Positions 51,638 to 60,930 are shown, counted from the first letter of the stretch. The stretch is DNA of 64,000 bases from Sphingomonas_D zeicaulis (GCF_050433225.1 NZ_JBNPXQ010000012.1:90515-154514); one strand, 5' to 3'. The notes: generated by a model not told the origin, from the sequence alone. Numbers and translations: made by a program.

Positions 51638-51750
51638 CGTCATCCCGGGCTTGACCCGGTATCCCGCTGCCTTTGCGCCGCATCAGACCGGCTTCGTCTC
51701 GGCAGAAAGAAAAGGAAGAAGCGGGATCCCGGGTCGAGCCCGGGATGACG
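51638..51750. repeat. 30-bp inverted repeat with CATCCCGGG ends
   Basis: CGTCATCCCGGGCTTGACCC... (51638-51667) is answered by ...GGGTCGAGCCCGGGATGACG (51721-51750): 30-nt arms with two mismatches, 53 nt apart. The arms look like the dispersed CATCCCGG-type palindromic repeats common in alphaproteobacterial intergenic DNA. Placed between hrpB and the LpoA-like gene. Possibly a small non-autonomous element or a transcript-end hairpin. Confidence 0.7.
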
Positions 51751-51780
51751 AACTGATTCATGGGTGACCGGCCCGCAGCC

Positions 51781-52998
51781 TCACTCCTCAAACTGCTTCG
51801 GCGCCGGAGACACGGTGGTGAAGCCCGTGGCGTTGATCTCCTGCACTTCCAGCATGCGATCAGCGATGCCGTCACGCCCGAAGCGGAATGGCCCGTCGAT
51901 GCCGGAGAAGCCGCCGGGGTCGCTCATCGCCTTGACCGGGAAGGGCTGTCCGACCTTCCAGTCACGCGAGATGCGCGTCACCAGCAGCACCGAATCATAA
52001 CCCATGCTGGCAAGGCGATAGGGCGCGCGGCCGTAGCGGGCGCGATATTTGGCGACGAGCTGCGTGTAGAGATTGTCGGGCACCGAGGCGAACCACGCGC
52101 CGCGCATCGGCACGCTGGCGGCCAGTCCCGATTCGGTGTTCCACAACTCGGTGCCGAGGACCTTCGCGGTCGCGCCACCGCTGCCGCCGCTGCGACGGAT
52201 CAGCGGCACCGCCTGCGCGGCGAAGCTGCCATTGTCGGCGATGAGCACCGCCTGATAGGCCGAATCCTTCGACATCCGCGTGATCGCCGCGCTGATCGAC
52301 GTCTTCGAGCGGTCGAAATTCTGCATCGAGACGACCTGACCGCCCGATGCCTCCACCGCGCGCAGCAGCGCGTTGGACGAGCGCTGGCCATAGACGCCAT
52401 TGGGCACCAGTCCGGCGAAGCGGGTCATGCCCTTGGAACGGGCATATTCGACGACGCGGCGGATCGACTGCGCAGGCGAGAAGCCCAGCAGGTAAGTGCC
52501 GTTGCCGGCGACGCTCGAATCGTTGGAGAAGCTGATCAGCGGCACGCCGCGCGCACGCGCCACCGGTGCCACCGCGCGGACATCCTCTGACAGCAGCGGC
52601 CCCAGGATCAGCGTGTTGCCTTCGGCCAGCGCCTTCTGCGCGGCAGCGGCGGCACCCGTTGCGGTGTCATAGGTGGTGATGCGAATCGCATTGCCGCCGG
52701 TATCCAGCACCGCGAGGTTGGCGGCGTTGGCGATCGACTGGCCGACGCCGGCATTGGCGCCGGTCATCGGCACCAGCAATGCGACGCGATGCCGCGCCTT
52801 GTCCTGCGGCAGGCCGGTGCCGATATCGCCCGGCTCGTCAGGCCGCTCGACCGGCGGCGGCTGATCCGTGGGCGGCGGCTTGCCCTTCGGGATCATCGTT
52901 TGACAGCCCGAGATCAGCAGCGCCGCCGCGACCACGGCGAGCCTGAAAGTGCCGCGCCACGTTTGCCGCGGTTGCGACACCGCCATCGCCTCTGCCAT
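51781..52998 (-). CDS. LpoA-like penicillin-binding protein activator lipoprotein
   Basis: A 405-aa lipoprotein with lipobox LLISGC (Cys near residue 32) and a proline-rich linker (KPPPTDQPPPVERPDEP), followed by a type 1 periplasmic-binding fold (VALLVPMTGANAGVGQSIANAANLA, LILGPLLSEDVRAVAPVA, GMTRFAGLVPNGVYGQRSS). LpoA-type proteins switch on PBP1A at the outer membrane. Start at 52998 has GGGAGG 5 nt upstream. The plus-strand rsmI start overlaps at the same CATG, a divergent pairing common in proteobacteria. Confidence 0.9.
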   Translation of the reverse strand: MAEAMAVSQPRQTWRGTFRLAVVAAALLISGCQTMIPKGKPPPTDQPPPVERPDEPGDIGTGLPQDKARHRVALLVPMTGANAGVGQSIANAANLAVLDTGGNAIRITTYDTATGAAAAAQKALAEGNTLILGPLLSEDVRAVAPVARARGVPLISFSNDSSVAGNGTYLLGFSPAQSIRRVVEYARSKGMTRFAGLVPNGVYGQRSSNALLRAVEASGGQVVSMQNFDRSKTSISAAITRMSKDSAYQAVLIADNGSFAAQAVPLIRRSGGSGGATAKVLGTELWNTESGLAASVPMRGAWFASVPDNLYTQLVAKYRARYGRAPYRLASMGYDSVLLVTRISRDWKVGQPFPVKAMSDPGGFSGIDGPFRFGRDGIADRMLEVQEINATGFTTVSPAPKQFEE

Positions 52999-53008
52999 GA
53001 ATCCTCCC

Positions 53009-53866
53009 ATGAACACCCAACTCGAGCCGGGTCTCTACATCGTCGCGACGCCGATCGGCAACTTGGGCGATCTCTCGCCCCGCGCAGCCCATGTGCTGGC
53101 GCATGCCGATCTGATCGCGGTGGAGGATAGCCGCGTCACCGCCAAGCTGCTGCAGCATATCGGCACCAAACGACCAATGGCCCCCTATCACGACCATAAT
53201 GCCGACGCCGTGCGCCCCGGCCTCGTCGCCCGCATGGGGCATGAGGCGATCGCTCTGGTCTCGGATGCGGGGACGCCGCTGATCTCCGATCCTGGCTTCA
53301 AGCTGGTCCGCGACGCGCGTGCGGCGGGCCATGCCGTCACCACCCTGCCCGGCCCCTGCGCCGCGATCGCCGCGCTGACATTGGCCGGCCTGCCCACCGA
53401 CCGCTTCTTCTTCCTCGGCTTCCTGCCTTCCAAGGCCAAGGCGCGCGCCGACGCCATCGCCGAGGTGGCGGCGATCCGCGCGACCTTGCTGTTCTACGAA
53501 TCCGGCCCGCGCCTCGCTGCGACGCTTGCCGCGCTGGCCGAAGGACTGGGCGACCGCGAGGCCGGCGTCGCGCGCGAGATCAGCAAGACGTTCGAGGAAT
53601 GCGTGACCGGCACCTTGACCGGCCTCGCCGAACGCTATGCGGAAAAACCGCCCAAGGGCGAGATCGTGATCGTCGTCGGCCCGCCGGGCGAGGCGCCGCC
53701 CGCCGCCGAGGATGAAGTGGAGGCGGCACTCGCCGAGGCGCTGGAGCGGTTGCCCGTCGGCAGGGCCGCAAGCGAGGTCGCCAAGCGCTTCGGTGCCGAC
53801 CGCAAGGCGCTCTATGCGCAGGCGCTGGCGCTAAAGGACGCCGGGGCGGAGGATGAAGCGGAATGA
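53009..53866 (+). CDS. rsmI: 16S rRNA 2'-O-ribose C1402 methyltransferase
   Basis: SAM-dependent enzyme that methylates C1402 in the ribosomal decoding centre. The 285-aa tetrapyrrole-methylase-fold protein shows IVATPIGNLGDLSPRA, VEDSRVTAKLLQHIG, VSDAGTPLISDPGFKLV and PGPCAAIAALTLAGLPTDRF. Start at MNTQLEPG (53009); an in-frame ATG at 52997 is possible. Overlaps yraN by 4 nt. Divergent from the LpoA-like lipoprotein gene. Confidence 0.95.
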   Translation: MNTQLEPGLYIVATPIGNLGDLSPRAAHVLAHADLIAVEDSRVTAKLLQHIGTKRPMAPYHDHNADAVRPGLVARMGHEAIALVSDAGTPLISDPGFKLVRDARAAGHAVTTLPGPCAAIAALTLAGLPTDRFFFLGFLPSKAKARADAIAEVAAIRATLLFYESGPRLAATLAALAEGLGDREAGVAREISKTFEECVTGTLTGLAERYAEKPPKGEIVIVVGPPGEAPPAAEDEVEAALAEALERLPVGRAASEVAKRFGADRKALYAQALALKDAGAEDEAE

Positions 53867-54219
53867 CCGCCGCCCGGGCCGCGGCCGAAGCACGCGGCCG
53901 CCGCGGCGAGACCATCGCCGCCTGGTGGCTGCGGCTGACCGGCTGGTCGATTCTTGCGCGGCGCGTGCGCACCCGTGGTGGCGAAGTTGACCTGGTGGCG
54001 CGACGCGGACGGACGGTCGCCTTCGTCGAGGTAAAGACGCGGCGGACCGATGCCGAACTGGACATCGCGATCGACGCCCACCGGCTGCGCCGGGTGGCGA
54101 TGGCCGCCGAAATGCTGGCCCCGCGTTTCGCCCGGCCCGGCGATTCCATCCGCATCGACGTGATGCTGATCGCCCCGCGCAAATGGCCGCGGCACCTGAA
54201 AAATGTGTGGCATGGCTGA
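53863..54219 (+). CDS. yraN: YraN-family (UPF0102) nuclease-like protein
   Basis: A 118-aa protein with the restriction-endonuclease-like core GGEVDLVARRGRTVAFVEVKTRRTDAE (D and ExK of a PD-(D/E)xK site; landmark). The family is small and functionally uncharacterised. It overlaps rsmI by 4 nt, the standard rsmI-yraN arrangement. Fifty-six nucleotides separate it from gshB. Confidence 0.93.
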   Translation: MTAARAAAEARGRRGETIAAWWLRLTGWSILARRVRTRGGEVDLVARRGRTVAFVEVKTRRTDAELDIAIDAHRLRRVAMAAEMLAPRFARPGDSIRIDVMLIAPRKWPRHLKNVWHG

Positions 54220-54275
54220 CAAGCGCGGCACGCGACCCTAGATCGGCCCCCGACACATCCGCGGGGAGCGAAGAT

Positions 54276-55226
54276 ATGGCGTTGCGCGTTGCGGTCCAGA
54301 TGGACCCGCTTGAAGGCATCAACATCGGTGGTGATTCCACCTTCGCGCTGATGCTGTCCGCGCAGGCGCGCGGGCACAGCCTGTTCCATTACACCGCAGA
54401 CCAGTTGAACTATGCCGACGGCCGGGTGTGGACCGAGGCGCGGCCGGTGACGGTGCAGCGCGTGAAGGGCGATCATCACCGGTTCGCGGAGCCCGTGCGC
54501 ATCGATCTCGGCAGCGATATCGACGTCGTGCTGATGCGGCAGGATCCGCCGTTCGACCTCGGCTATATCACCGCGACCCACCTGCTCGAACGCATCACCC
54601 ACGAGACGCTGGTGGTCAACGACCCCGCCTCTGTGCGCAACGCGCCCGAGAAGGTGTTCGTGCTCGACTATCAGCGCTTCATGCCGCCGACACTGGTGAC
54701 ACGAAGCTATGCCGAGGCGCGCGCGTTCCTGGAGAAGCATGGCGAGATCGTCGTGAAGCCGCTGCACGGCAATGGCGGCAAGGCGATCTTCAAGGTCGGG
54801 TCGGACGGCGCCAACCTCTCTTCGCTGATCGAGGTGTTCAACACCGCCTATCGAGAGCCGCATATGGTGCAGGCGTTCATCCCGTCCGTCACCAAGGGCG
54901 ACAAGCGCATCGTGCTGGTCGATGGCGAGGTGGCCGGCGCGGTCAATCGCATTCCGGGCGAAGGCGAGATCCGCTCCAACCTCGCGGTCGGCGGCAAGGC
55001 GGCGAAGACCGAACTGACCGAGAGGGAACGCGAGATCTGCGCGGCACTTGGGCCGGAACTCAGGAAGCGCGGGCTGTTGTTCGTCGGCATCGACGTGATC
55101 GGCGGCGAATGGCTGACCGAGATCAACGTCACCTCCCCCACCGGCATCGTCGCGATCGACACTTTCAACGGCTCCGACACCGCCGGCATGATCTGGGACG
55201 CGATCGAACGAAAGGTGGCCGCTTGA
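54276..55226 (+). CDS. gshB: Glutathione synthetase
   Basis: Second step of glutathione synthesis: adds glycine to gamma-glutamylcysteine using ATP. The 316-aa ATP-grasp protein has VAVQMDPLEGINIGGDSTFALML (N-terminal), MRQDPPFDLGYITATHLLE, VKPLHGNGGKAIFKVG, and FVGIDVIGGEWLTEINVTSPTG near the end (landmarks). Start at 54276 after GGGGAG; the frame back to 54183 lies across yraN's end. The TGA overlaps the DedA start. It supplies glutathione for the GST and peroxidase in this window. Confidence 0.95.
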   Translation: MALRVAVQMDPLEGINIGGDSTFALMLSAQARGHSLFHYTADQLNYADGRVWTEARPVTVQRVKGDHHRFAEPVRIDLGSDIDVVLMRQDPPFDLGYITATHLLERITHETLVVNDPASVRNAPEKVFVLDYQRFMPPTLVTRSYAEARAFLEKHGEIVVKPLHGNGGKAIFKVGSDGANLSSLIEVFNTAYREPHMVQAFIPSVTKGDKRIVLVDGEVAGAVNRIPGEGEIRSNLAVGGKAAKTELTEREREICAALGPELRKRGLLFVGIDVIGGEWLTEINVTSPTGIVAIDTFNGSDTAGMIWDAIERKVAA

Positions 55227-55828
55227 TGAGCGAATGGATCATTCGGATGGTGGAGCAGGCCGGCTATTTCGGCGTGTTCCTGCTGATGTTCCTGGAGACG
55301 GTGTTCCCGCCCATTCCATCCGAGGTGATCATGCCGCTTGCCGGGCTTCAGGCAGCCAAGGGTGATATGTCGCTGTGGGCAGTGATCGCCAGCGGCACCG
55401 CCGGTGCGATGGCCGGCAACTACATGTGGTACGGCATCGCCCGCTGGGTCGGCATCGAGCGCTTCAAGCCTTTTATCGAGCGTCACGGTCGCTGGCTGAC
55501 GCTCGACTGGCGCGAGATTGAAAAAGCTGAAGAGCAGTTCGACAAGCGCGGCGCCGCCTTCGTGTTCGTCGGCCGGATGCTGCCGAGCGTGCGATCCTTG
55601 GTCTCGATCCCGGCCGGATTGCTGGCGATGAAGCAGCCCCGCTTCCTGATCTGGTCGGCGCTGGGCACCGCCGGCTGGACCGCGGCGCTCGCGGTGGGCG
55701 GCTATGTTCTTGGCCGGCAATATGCCGACATCGAGCAATATGTCGGGCCGGTGTCGTTGGGGATCATCGGCTTCATCGTGGTGGCCTATATCTATCGCGT
55801 GGCGACGTGGAAGCCGACGAAGGGGTGA
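55226..55828 (+). CDS. DedA-family membrane protein
   Basis: A 200-aa integral membrane protein of the DedA/SNARE-associated family, now linked to lipid (undecaprenyl phosphate or phosphatidylethanolamine) flipping. Landmarks: YFGVFLLMFLETVFPPIPSEVIMPLAGLQA, the membrane-embedded FVGRMLPSVRSLVSIPAGLLAMK with its conserved Arg, and four hydrophobic helices. Start overlaps gshB (TGATG). A long shadow frame covering part of gshB is ignored. Confidence 0.93.
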   Translation: MSEWIIRMVEQAGYFGVFLLMFLETVFPPIPSEVIMPLAGLQAAKGDMSLWAVIASGTAGAMAGNYMWYGIARWVGIERFKPFIERHGRWLTLDWREIEKAEEQFDKRGAAFVFVGRMLPSVRSLVSIPAGLLAMKQPRFLIWSALGTAGWTAALAVGGYVLGRQYADIEQYVGPVSLGIIGFIVVAYIYRVATWKPTKG

Positions 55829-55866
55829 TGGCGATGCTCGGCCGCGCTTGAGATCGAGACCCTGTT

Positions 55867-56844
55867 TTATCGCCCCAGGGTAGGTGCATCCTTGTCGGTC
55901 ATGCGCACCGGCAGGATGGTGCCGTCCTTGCCGTAGCGCAGCCGGTCGATCGCAATCTGCCGCTCGCCGGTGAACGGGCCCCGGGCGGGCGCCCGCTCCC
56001 AACGATGATAGACGATCAGCCACGCGCCATCGCGGGTGCGGACGATGCTGTGGTGGCCAGGCCCCTGCCGGCTGGCGTCGCTGGTCAGGATTGCGCCGCG
56101 ATAGCGCCACGGACCGGTCGGCGAGGCGGCGGTGGCGTAATGCACGGAATAGTCGGGGCCGTTCCACCGTCCGTGACTGTAGGAGAGATAATAGGTGCCG
56201 TTGCGTTCGTGCATGAACGCACCCTCGGTGAAGTGCGGCGGCTGCTCCACCTTTATCTCGTGCGCAGTGCTGATCATGTCGGGATTGAGTTCCCAGACGC
56301 GTAAGGTCGCACCCGCGCTGCCGCCGGCATAAAGATAGGTCCTGCCCGAGCGCGGATCGGTGAAGACCATCGGATCGATCGCCTCGAAGCCATTGCCGCC
56401 GGTGATCAGCGGTTTTCCGCTGTCGCGATACGGGCCGCCCGGCCGATCGGCTACGGCAACGCCGATCCGGCTCGGCGTGGGGTTTTGCGGGCCCACCGAG
56501 TAATAGAGATAATATTTGCCGCCACGCATGGCGACACCGGGCGCCCACAGGAAATGATCACGCGCGCCGTCGTCACCGATCCAGCCGATCTGATCGCGCC
56601 GGATCAGTTCGCCGCGCCTCTGCCATCGCTTCAGGTCGTGCGACGAAAAGGCGAAGAAGCGATCCGCCTCCCACGCGCCGCCAGGGCCACCGGTGGGAAA
56701 AATCCAGAGGTCGTCGCCGATGACCATCGCATGGGGGTCGGCACCCTGGAACTGGGGATTGTCTGCCAGGGCCGGCATGGCGGCGGCGCCCGCAAGCGCC
56801 GCCGCGAGAAACAGACGGAACATAGTCACGCGAACATCCTGCAT
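55867..56844 (-). CDS. Glycoside hydrolase family 43-like protein
   Basis: A 325-aa exported five-bladed propeller. Signal peptide MFRLFLAAALAGAAAMPALAD. The catalytic base Asp36 is in FQGADPHAMV, the pKa-tuning Asp is in FEAIDPMVF, and the likely acid Glu is in FTEGAFMHERNG. GH43 enzymes cleave arabinose or xylose bonds; this one's substrate is unknown. Its ATG overlaps the receptor stop (TGATG), so the receptor and the enzyme are translated together. An internal start at 56823 would also give a signal peptide. Confidence 0.88.
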   Translation of the reverse strand: MQDVRVTMFRLFLAAALAGAAAMPALADNPQFQGADPHAMVIGDDLWIFPTGGPGGAWEADRFFAFSSHDLKRWQRRGELIRRDQIGWIGDDGARDHFLWAPGVAMRGGKYYLYYSVGPQNPTPSRIGVAVADRPGGPYRDSGKPLITGGNGFEAIDPMVFTDPRSGRTYLYAGGSAGATLRVWELNPDMISTAHEIKVEQPPHFTEGAFMHERNGTYYLSYSHGRWNGPDYSVHYATAASPTGPWRYRGAILTSDASRQGPGHHSIVRTRDGAWLIVYHRWERAPARGPFTGERQIAIDRLRYGKDGTILPVRMTDKDAPTLGR

Positions 56845-59597
56845 CAGAAGCGGAAACGGACGCCGAGCGAATAGGTCCGCTCGATGTATCGGACCTGGAA
56901 CGGGTAGCTGTCGCCAGCGGCATTGTAGACGCGATCGGTTCGGATCGGCGTGCCAAGCATGTTCAGCATGTCGAAGGCGATCGTGATGTTCTCGATCGGC
57001 GTCAGCGTCGCCGAGAAATCGAGAACGCCCAGCGACTTCTGGTAGAGCGGGGACAGGAAGCCGTTCTGCAGATCCTGATATTCGATGACGAATTTCGAGC
57101 GCCAGTTATAGGCGAGCCGCGCCGAGAAGCTCGGCCGCTCATAGAGGCCGACCAGATTGAAGGCGTGCTTCGACACATTGGGGAAAGGCTGCTGGCCGGG
57201 CAGGCGATCTTGGAAACTGGGCTGCAGTTCGGTCGAGGCATCGAGATAGGTGTAGTTCGCCTGGATGCCGAAACCCTGCACCCATTCCGGCACTGTGTCG
57301 AATTCAAGGAAGCCGTTGAACGACACTTCGGCGCCCTGCACCCGGCCGTCCCCGCCGTTGCTGGGCGCATTGACGCGACGATCCGGCTCACCGGCGATCT
57401 CGATCAATGTGGTGTTGCGGAAGATGAAGTTGCTGACGTCGCGGCGGAATATGCCGGCGGTCAGCGACCCGGTCCGCGAGAAATAATATTCGAGCGACAG
57501 ATCATAATTGTCGGATTCGAGCGGGCTGAGGTTGGGGTTGCCCGAATTGATGTCGATGATGCAGTTCGGCGCGTCGGGGCCGCTGTCCGGGTTGCCGGGC
57601 ACCGGCGTGCAGACCAGAGGCACGGTGCCGACATTGCTGGACGGATTGAGATCGATGAAGTTCGGCCGCGTCCGCGTCTGCGTATAGGCCAGCCGCAACT
57701 GCAGACCTTCGGCAAGTTCGGCGCGCATCGTCACGCTCGGCAGATAATCGGTATAGGTGTTGGTTTGGCTGATCGGCGTGAAGGTGCCGGTGGTGGCATC
57801 GAAGGAATTGCCGTTCACAGTCGTGCGCGTGTTGATCACCCTGAGGCCGACGGTGCCGTCGATGGGGATGCCGACGTCGAAGGCATAATTGAACTGGCCA
57901 TAGCCGGCATATGCGCGTTCCGAGGCGGTGAAGGTTTCCAGTTCTGCGAAGGGAACGTCGCCTTCGGGGAAGCCGGCGATCGCGCGCAGCGCGTCACGAT
58001 TCTCGAAGACGCTGTTGAAGGTTGCGCCGGGGAACAGGGACTCCGGCTGCGCGCGATCGAAGCGAAAGCCACGCCGGATCTGAACGATGTCTACCGGCAG
58101 ATCGGAATAGCCGATGCCGCGGTCGAGCAGCGGCTGATAACGTTGCCCGTTGTAACGGGCTGCATCGCGATCGTTGAAGCGGAAGCCGGCGCTGATCTTT
58201 GGTAATATCGCCACGCCCGTTTCATATGCCGCGTCGAGCCGCGCCTGGAGATCGTCTCCTTCGGCGCGAAAATTGCGGTCAAACAGGCCCCGCAGCAGAT
58301 AATTGTCCGGATCGGCGGCGTTGAAATCGATGAAGTCGAACGTGCCGCCGCCCCGCCCGCCTTGCCGGTCGAACACGACATTGCGCGTCGGCGAGCTGGC
58401 AAAGGCATAATCGATGTTGATCTGCTTCTCGGTGTAGCTGCTGTCGGTATAGGCGATGTCGGCGGAGAGCTTGAGCGGACCGGGTGACCAGATGCCGCCG
58501 CCGGCGATCTGGTAGGTGTTCGTGCGCGCCTTGCGGAATTCGTCGAACCCGTCCGGATTGGCGGCGCCGGTGACGGTCATGCTGCGCACCGAATTGCTGC
58601 CGTCGTCGCGCAGCACGACATTGCTGTATTGCGCGCCGCCGCCGAAGGTCGGGACGAACAGCCAATGGTTGCGATCCTCGGCGCGATACCCCTGGAAAAG
58701 ACCGTCGACATAGAATTCGAGCGTGGACGAGGGTCGCCACTGGATCGCAGCGTTGATCGAGGGGCGCCAGCGATTGCCGTTGCCATAGAAGAGGCCGCTG
58801 CCATTGGGCCGGGTGAAACCCGCCGCATCGGCAGGCTCGCCCGGCGCCGGCGTGACGAAGCGATCATTCTCACGGGTCGCGTCGAGGAAATCGATGTTGG
58901 TGATCGCGGCATTCACCAGCACGCCGATCTCACCGATGCCGGTATCCCAGCGATTGCTGATCAGAAGGTTGCCATTATAGTCGAATTGCTGGCTCTGTTC
59001 CCAATGGACGCCGTTGAGCGAGCCCGAGATTTCGAAGCCGTCGAAATCGAACGGTCGGCGGGACCGCACGTTGACCTGCCCGCCGATGCCGCCTTCGATC
59101 AGGTTCGCGGTCGAGGATTTATAAACTTCGAGCGCCTGGACCGCGCCGGCCGGGAAATCCTGTATGGCGACGAAGCGGTTCTCCGCGGTGAAGATCTCGC
59201 GGCCATTATAGGTGGTCGAGATATCCGGCAGGCCGCGGATTTGCACCTGTGCCGCCTCACCCGCGCCGCGGTTGACCTGCACGCCGGTGACGCGCGCAAG
59301 CGCGGCTGAAGCGGTGACGTCGGGAAGCTTGCCGATATCCTCGGCCACGATCGCATCGACGATGCCTTCCGAACTGCGCTTGATCGCCTGCGCGCTGGCG
59401 ATGCTGCGGCGAAAGCCTGTGACGATGATGTCCTCCCCCGCTTCCGCTGCGGGGCGGGCCGCGGGCGGCGGCGGCTCAGGCGCCCCGCTGTCTGCTGGCG
59501 GCGGGGGTTCAAGTTGGGGCGATGCGTCCTGCGCGAAGCTGCGTTGGCCGGCGATCAAGGCAAGTGCCGAGATCGAAAGGGCGACGAGATGCCGCAT
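56844..59597 (-). CDS. TonB-dependent receptor (sugar-type)
   Basis: A 917-aa outer-membrane transporter of the TonB-Xanth-Caul type. Signal peptide MRHLVALSISALALIAG..., a proline-rich spacer, TonB box in EDIIVTGFR, plug domain (VAEDIGKLPDVTASAALARVTGVQV, RGLPDISTTYNGREIF), then a 22-strand barrel ending in ...SLGVRFRF with the terminal Phe. Start at 59597 with GGAGAGG upstream. Coupled to GH43, and the divergent GH5-like gene is 200 nt away. Together they suggest uptake of an oligosaccharide released by these enzymes. Confidence 0.94.
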   Translation of the reverse strand: MRHLVALSISALALIAGQRSFAQDASPQLEPPPPADSGAPEPPPPAARPAAEAGEDIIVTGFRRSIASAQAIKRSSEGIVDAIVAEDIGKLPDVTASAALARVTGVQVNRGAGEAAQVQIRGLPDISTTYNGREIFTAENRFVAIQDFPAGAVQALEVYKSSTANLIEGGIGGQVNVRSRRPFDFDGFEISGSLNGVHWEQSQQFDYNGNLLISNRWDTGIGEIGVLVNAAITNIDFLDATRENDRFVTPAPGEPADAAGFTRPNGSGLFYGNGNRWRPSINAAIQWRPSSTLEFYVDGLFQGYRAEDRNHWLFVPTFGGGAQYSNVVLRDDGSNSVRSMTVTGAANPDGFDEFRKARTNTYQIAGGGIWSPGPLKLSADIAYTDSSYTEKQINIDYAFASSPTRNVVFDRQGGRGGGTFDFIDFNAADPDNYLLRGLFDRNFRAEGDDLQARLDAAYETGVAILPKISAGFRFNDRDAARYNGQRYQPLLDRGIGYSDLPVDIVQIRRGFRFDRAQPESLFPGATFNSVFENRDALRAIAGFPEGDVPFAELETFTASERAYAGYGQFNYAFDVGIPIDGTVGLRVINTRTTVNGNSFDATTGTFTPISQTNTYTDYLPSVTMRAELAEGLQLRLAYTQTRTRPNFIDLNPSSNVGTVPLVCTPVPGNPDSGPDAPNCIIDINSGNPNLSPLESDNYDLSLEYYFSRTGSLTAGIFRRDVSNFIFRNTTLIEIAGEPDRRVNAPSNGGDGRVQGAEVSFNGFLEFDTVPEWVQGFGIQANYTYLDASTELQPSFQDRLPGQQPFPNVSKHAFNLVGLYERPSFSARLAYNWRSKFVIEYQDLQNGFLSPLYQKSLGVLDFSATLTPIENITIAFDMLNMLGTPIRTDRVYNAAGDSYPFQVRYIERTYSLGVRFRF

Positions 59598-59619
59598 GTT
59601 CCTCTCCTGGACTCTTCTG

Positions 59620-59652
59620 GCCCGCTCTTCCTCTTGTCTTAGGCGGGCTTTT
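59620..59652. other. Stem-loop in the receptor's leader
   Basis: GCCCGC / GCGGGC (59620-59625 and 59643-59648) with a 17-nt loop and TTTT on the plus-strand side. It lies about 25 nt upstream of the receptor start on the minus strand, within its probable 5' leader. A weak attenuator or mRNA-stability hairpin is possible; a TATAAT at 59676-59681 marks AT-rich promoter DNA for the divergent genes. Confidence 0.4.
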
Positions 59653-59796
59653 GGTCTCATCAAGCGCTATGCAGCTATAATAGATTATGATCAGCAAGGT
59701 TGCCGGTCGCGACGAGGTCACCCAAAAATAAGCTGACGGCCGTCGATCGGTTTTGGAGAGGCGCTTGGGTCGCGTCGCGCGACAAGGAAATAGAAC

Positions 59797-60930
59797 ATGG
59801 TCAGAGTGCTCCTCGTCGCCCTGTACGCAACCAGCGCGCTGCTGCCAGCCGCGGCGGACGCACGCCCGCGATGGACCGCCGCGCAGGCCAATGCTTGGTA
59901 TGACAGGCAACCCTGGCTGGTGGGCGCCAACTATACGCCGGCGTCTGCGATCAACCAGCTGGAGATGTGGCAGGCCGAAACCTGGGATCCCAAGCGGATC
60001 GACGATGAACTCCGGCTGGCGCAGAGCATCGGGATGAACACGATGCGCGTGTTCCTGCACGACCAGCTCTGGGCGCAGGATGCCAACGGCTTCAAGCGGC
60101 GGATCGACGAATTCCTGGCGATAGCGCAGCGCCGCGGGATCAGGCCGCTCTTCGTGCTGTTCGACAGTTGCTGGGATCCGGCACCCCGGCTGGGCCCGCA
60201 GCATCCACCCATTCCAGGCGTGCATAATTCTGGCTGGGTGCAGGGGCCGGGCATGGCAGGGCTGCGCGATCGGGCGTCCTGGCCGAAGTACAGAAACTAT
60301 GTGCAGGGCGTGATCGGCGCCTTCAAGGATGATCAACGCGTGCTCGGCTGGGATCTGTGGAACGAGCCGGACAATGGCGCGGATCAATATAAGGGTCAGG
60401 AGGGCAAGGAGCCGTTGGTGCGCGCGCTGCTCGCGCAGGTGTTCGCATGGGCGCGCGATGCCGATCCGTCACAGCCGTTGACCTCCGGCGTGTGGCAGGG
60501 CGACGACTGGACGCCGGACGGCAAGGCCTCGGCAATGGACAGGCTGCAGCTCGGCCAGTCCGACGTGATTTCCTTCCACGATTATAACTGGCCTGAGGTG
60601 TTCGAACGGCGGGTGAAGCAGCTCATCCCTTATGGGCGGCCGATCTTGTGCACCGAATATATGGCGCGCGGGAACGGATCCACCTTCGACGGCTCGCTGC
60701 CGATCGCCAAGCGCTATAATGTCGCGATGATGAACTGGGGGTTCGTCGACGGGAAGACGCAGACGCGCCTGCCATGGGATAGCTGGAAGAAGCCCTACAC
60801 GCTGGAAGAGCCGACCATCTGGTTTCACGAGGTGTTCCGCGCCGATGGCACGCCCTATCGGCAGGCAGAAACGGATCTGATCCGTCGCCTTTCGGCCGCA
60901 CCCAAGACCGTCGTCCCCCCTGCGCCTTAA
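59797..60930 (+). CDS. GH5-like (clan A) glycoside hydrolase, exported
   Basis: A 377-aa secreted (beta/alpha)8 hydrolase. Signal peptide MVRVLLVALYATSALLPAAADA. The acid/base Glu190 is in GWDLWNEPDN, and the nucleophile Glu287 is in ILCTEYMARG; NTMRVFLHDQLW and FHDYNWPEVFE are further clan A landmarks. Relatives are annotated as cellulase or mannanase-like; no specific substrate is claimed. Divergent from the TonB receptor-GH43 pair, so the three form a small polysaccharide-use locus without a visible regulator. Confidence 0.9.
   Translation: MVRVLLVALYATSALLPAAADARPRWTAAQANAWYDRQPWLVGANYTPASAINQLEMWQAETWDPKRIDDELRLAQSIGMNTMRVFLHDQLWAQDANGFKRRIDEFLAIAQRRGIRPLFVLFDSCWDPAPRLGPQHPPIPGVHNSGWVQGPGMAGLRDRASWPKYRNYVQGVIGAFKDDQRVLGWDLWNEPDNGADQYKGQEGKEPLVRALLAQVFAWARDADPSQPLTSGVWQGDDWTPDGKASAMDRLQLGQSDVISFHDYNWPEVFERRVKQLIPYGRPILCTEYMARGNGSTFDGSLPIAKRYNVAMMNWGFVDGKTQTRLPWDSWKKPYTLEEPTIWFHEVFRADGTPYRQAETDLIRRLSAAPKTVVPPAP

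Noticed and set aside
59655..59700. LacI-type operator around AAGCGCT before the receptor gene
   Set aside because: The AGCGCT core is palindromic but the flanks are not symmetric, so a specific site is not supported.
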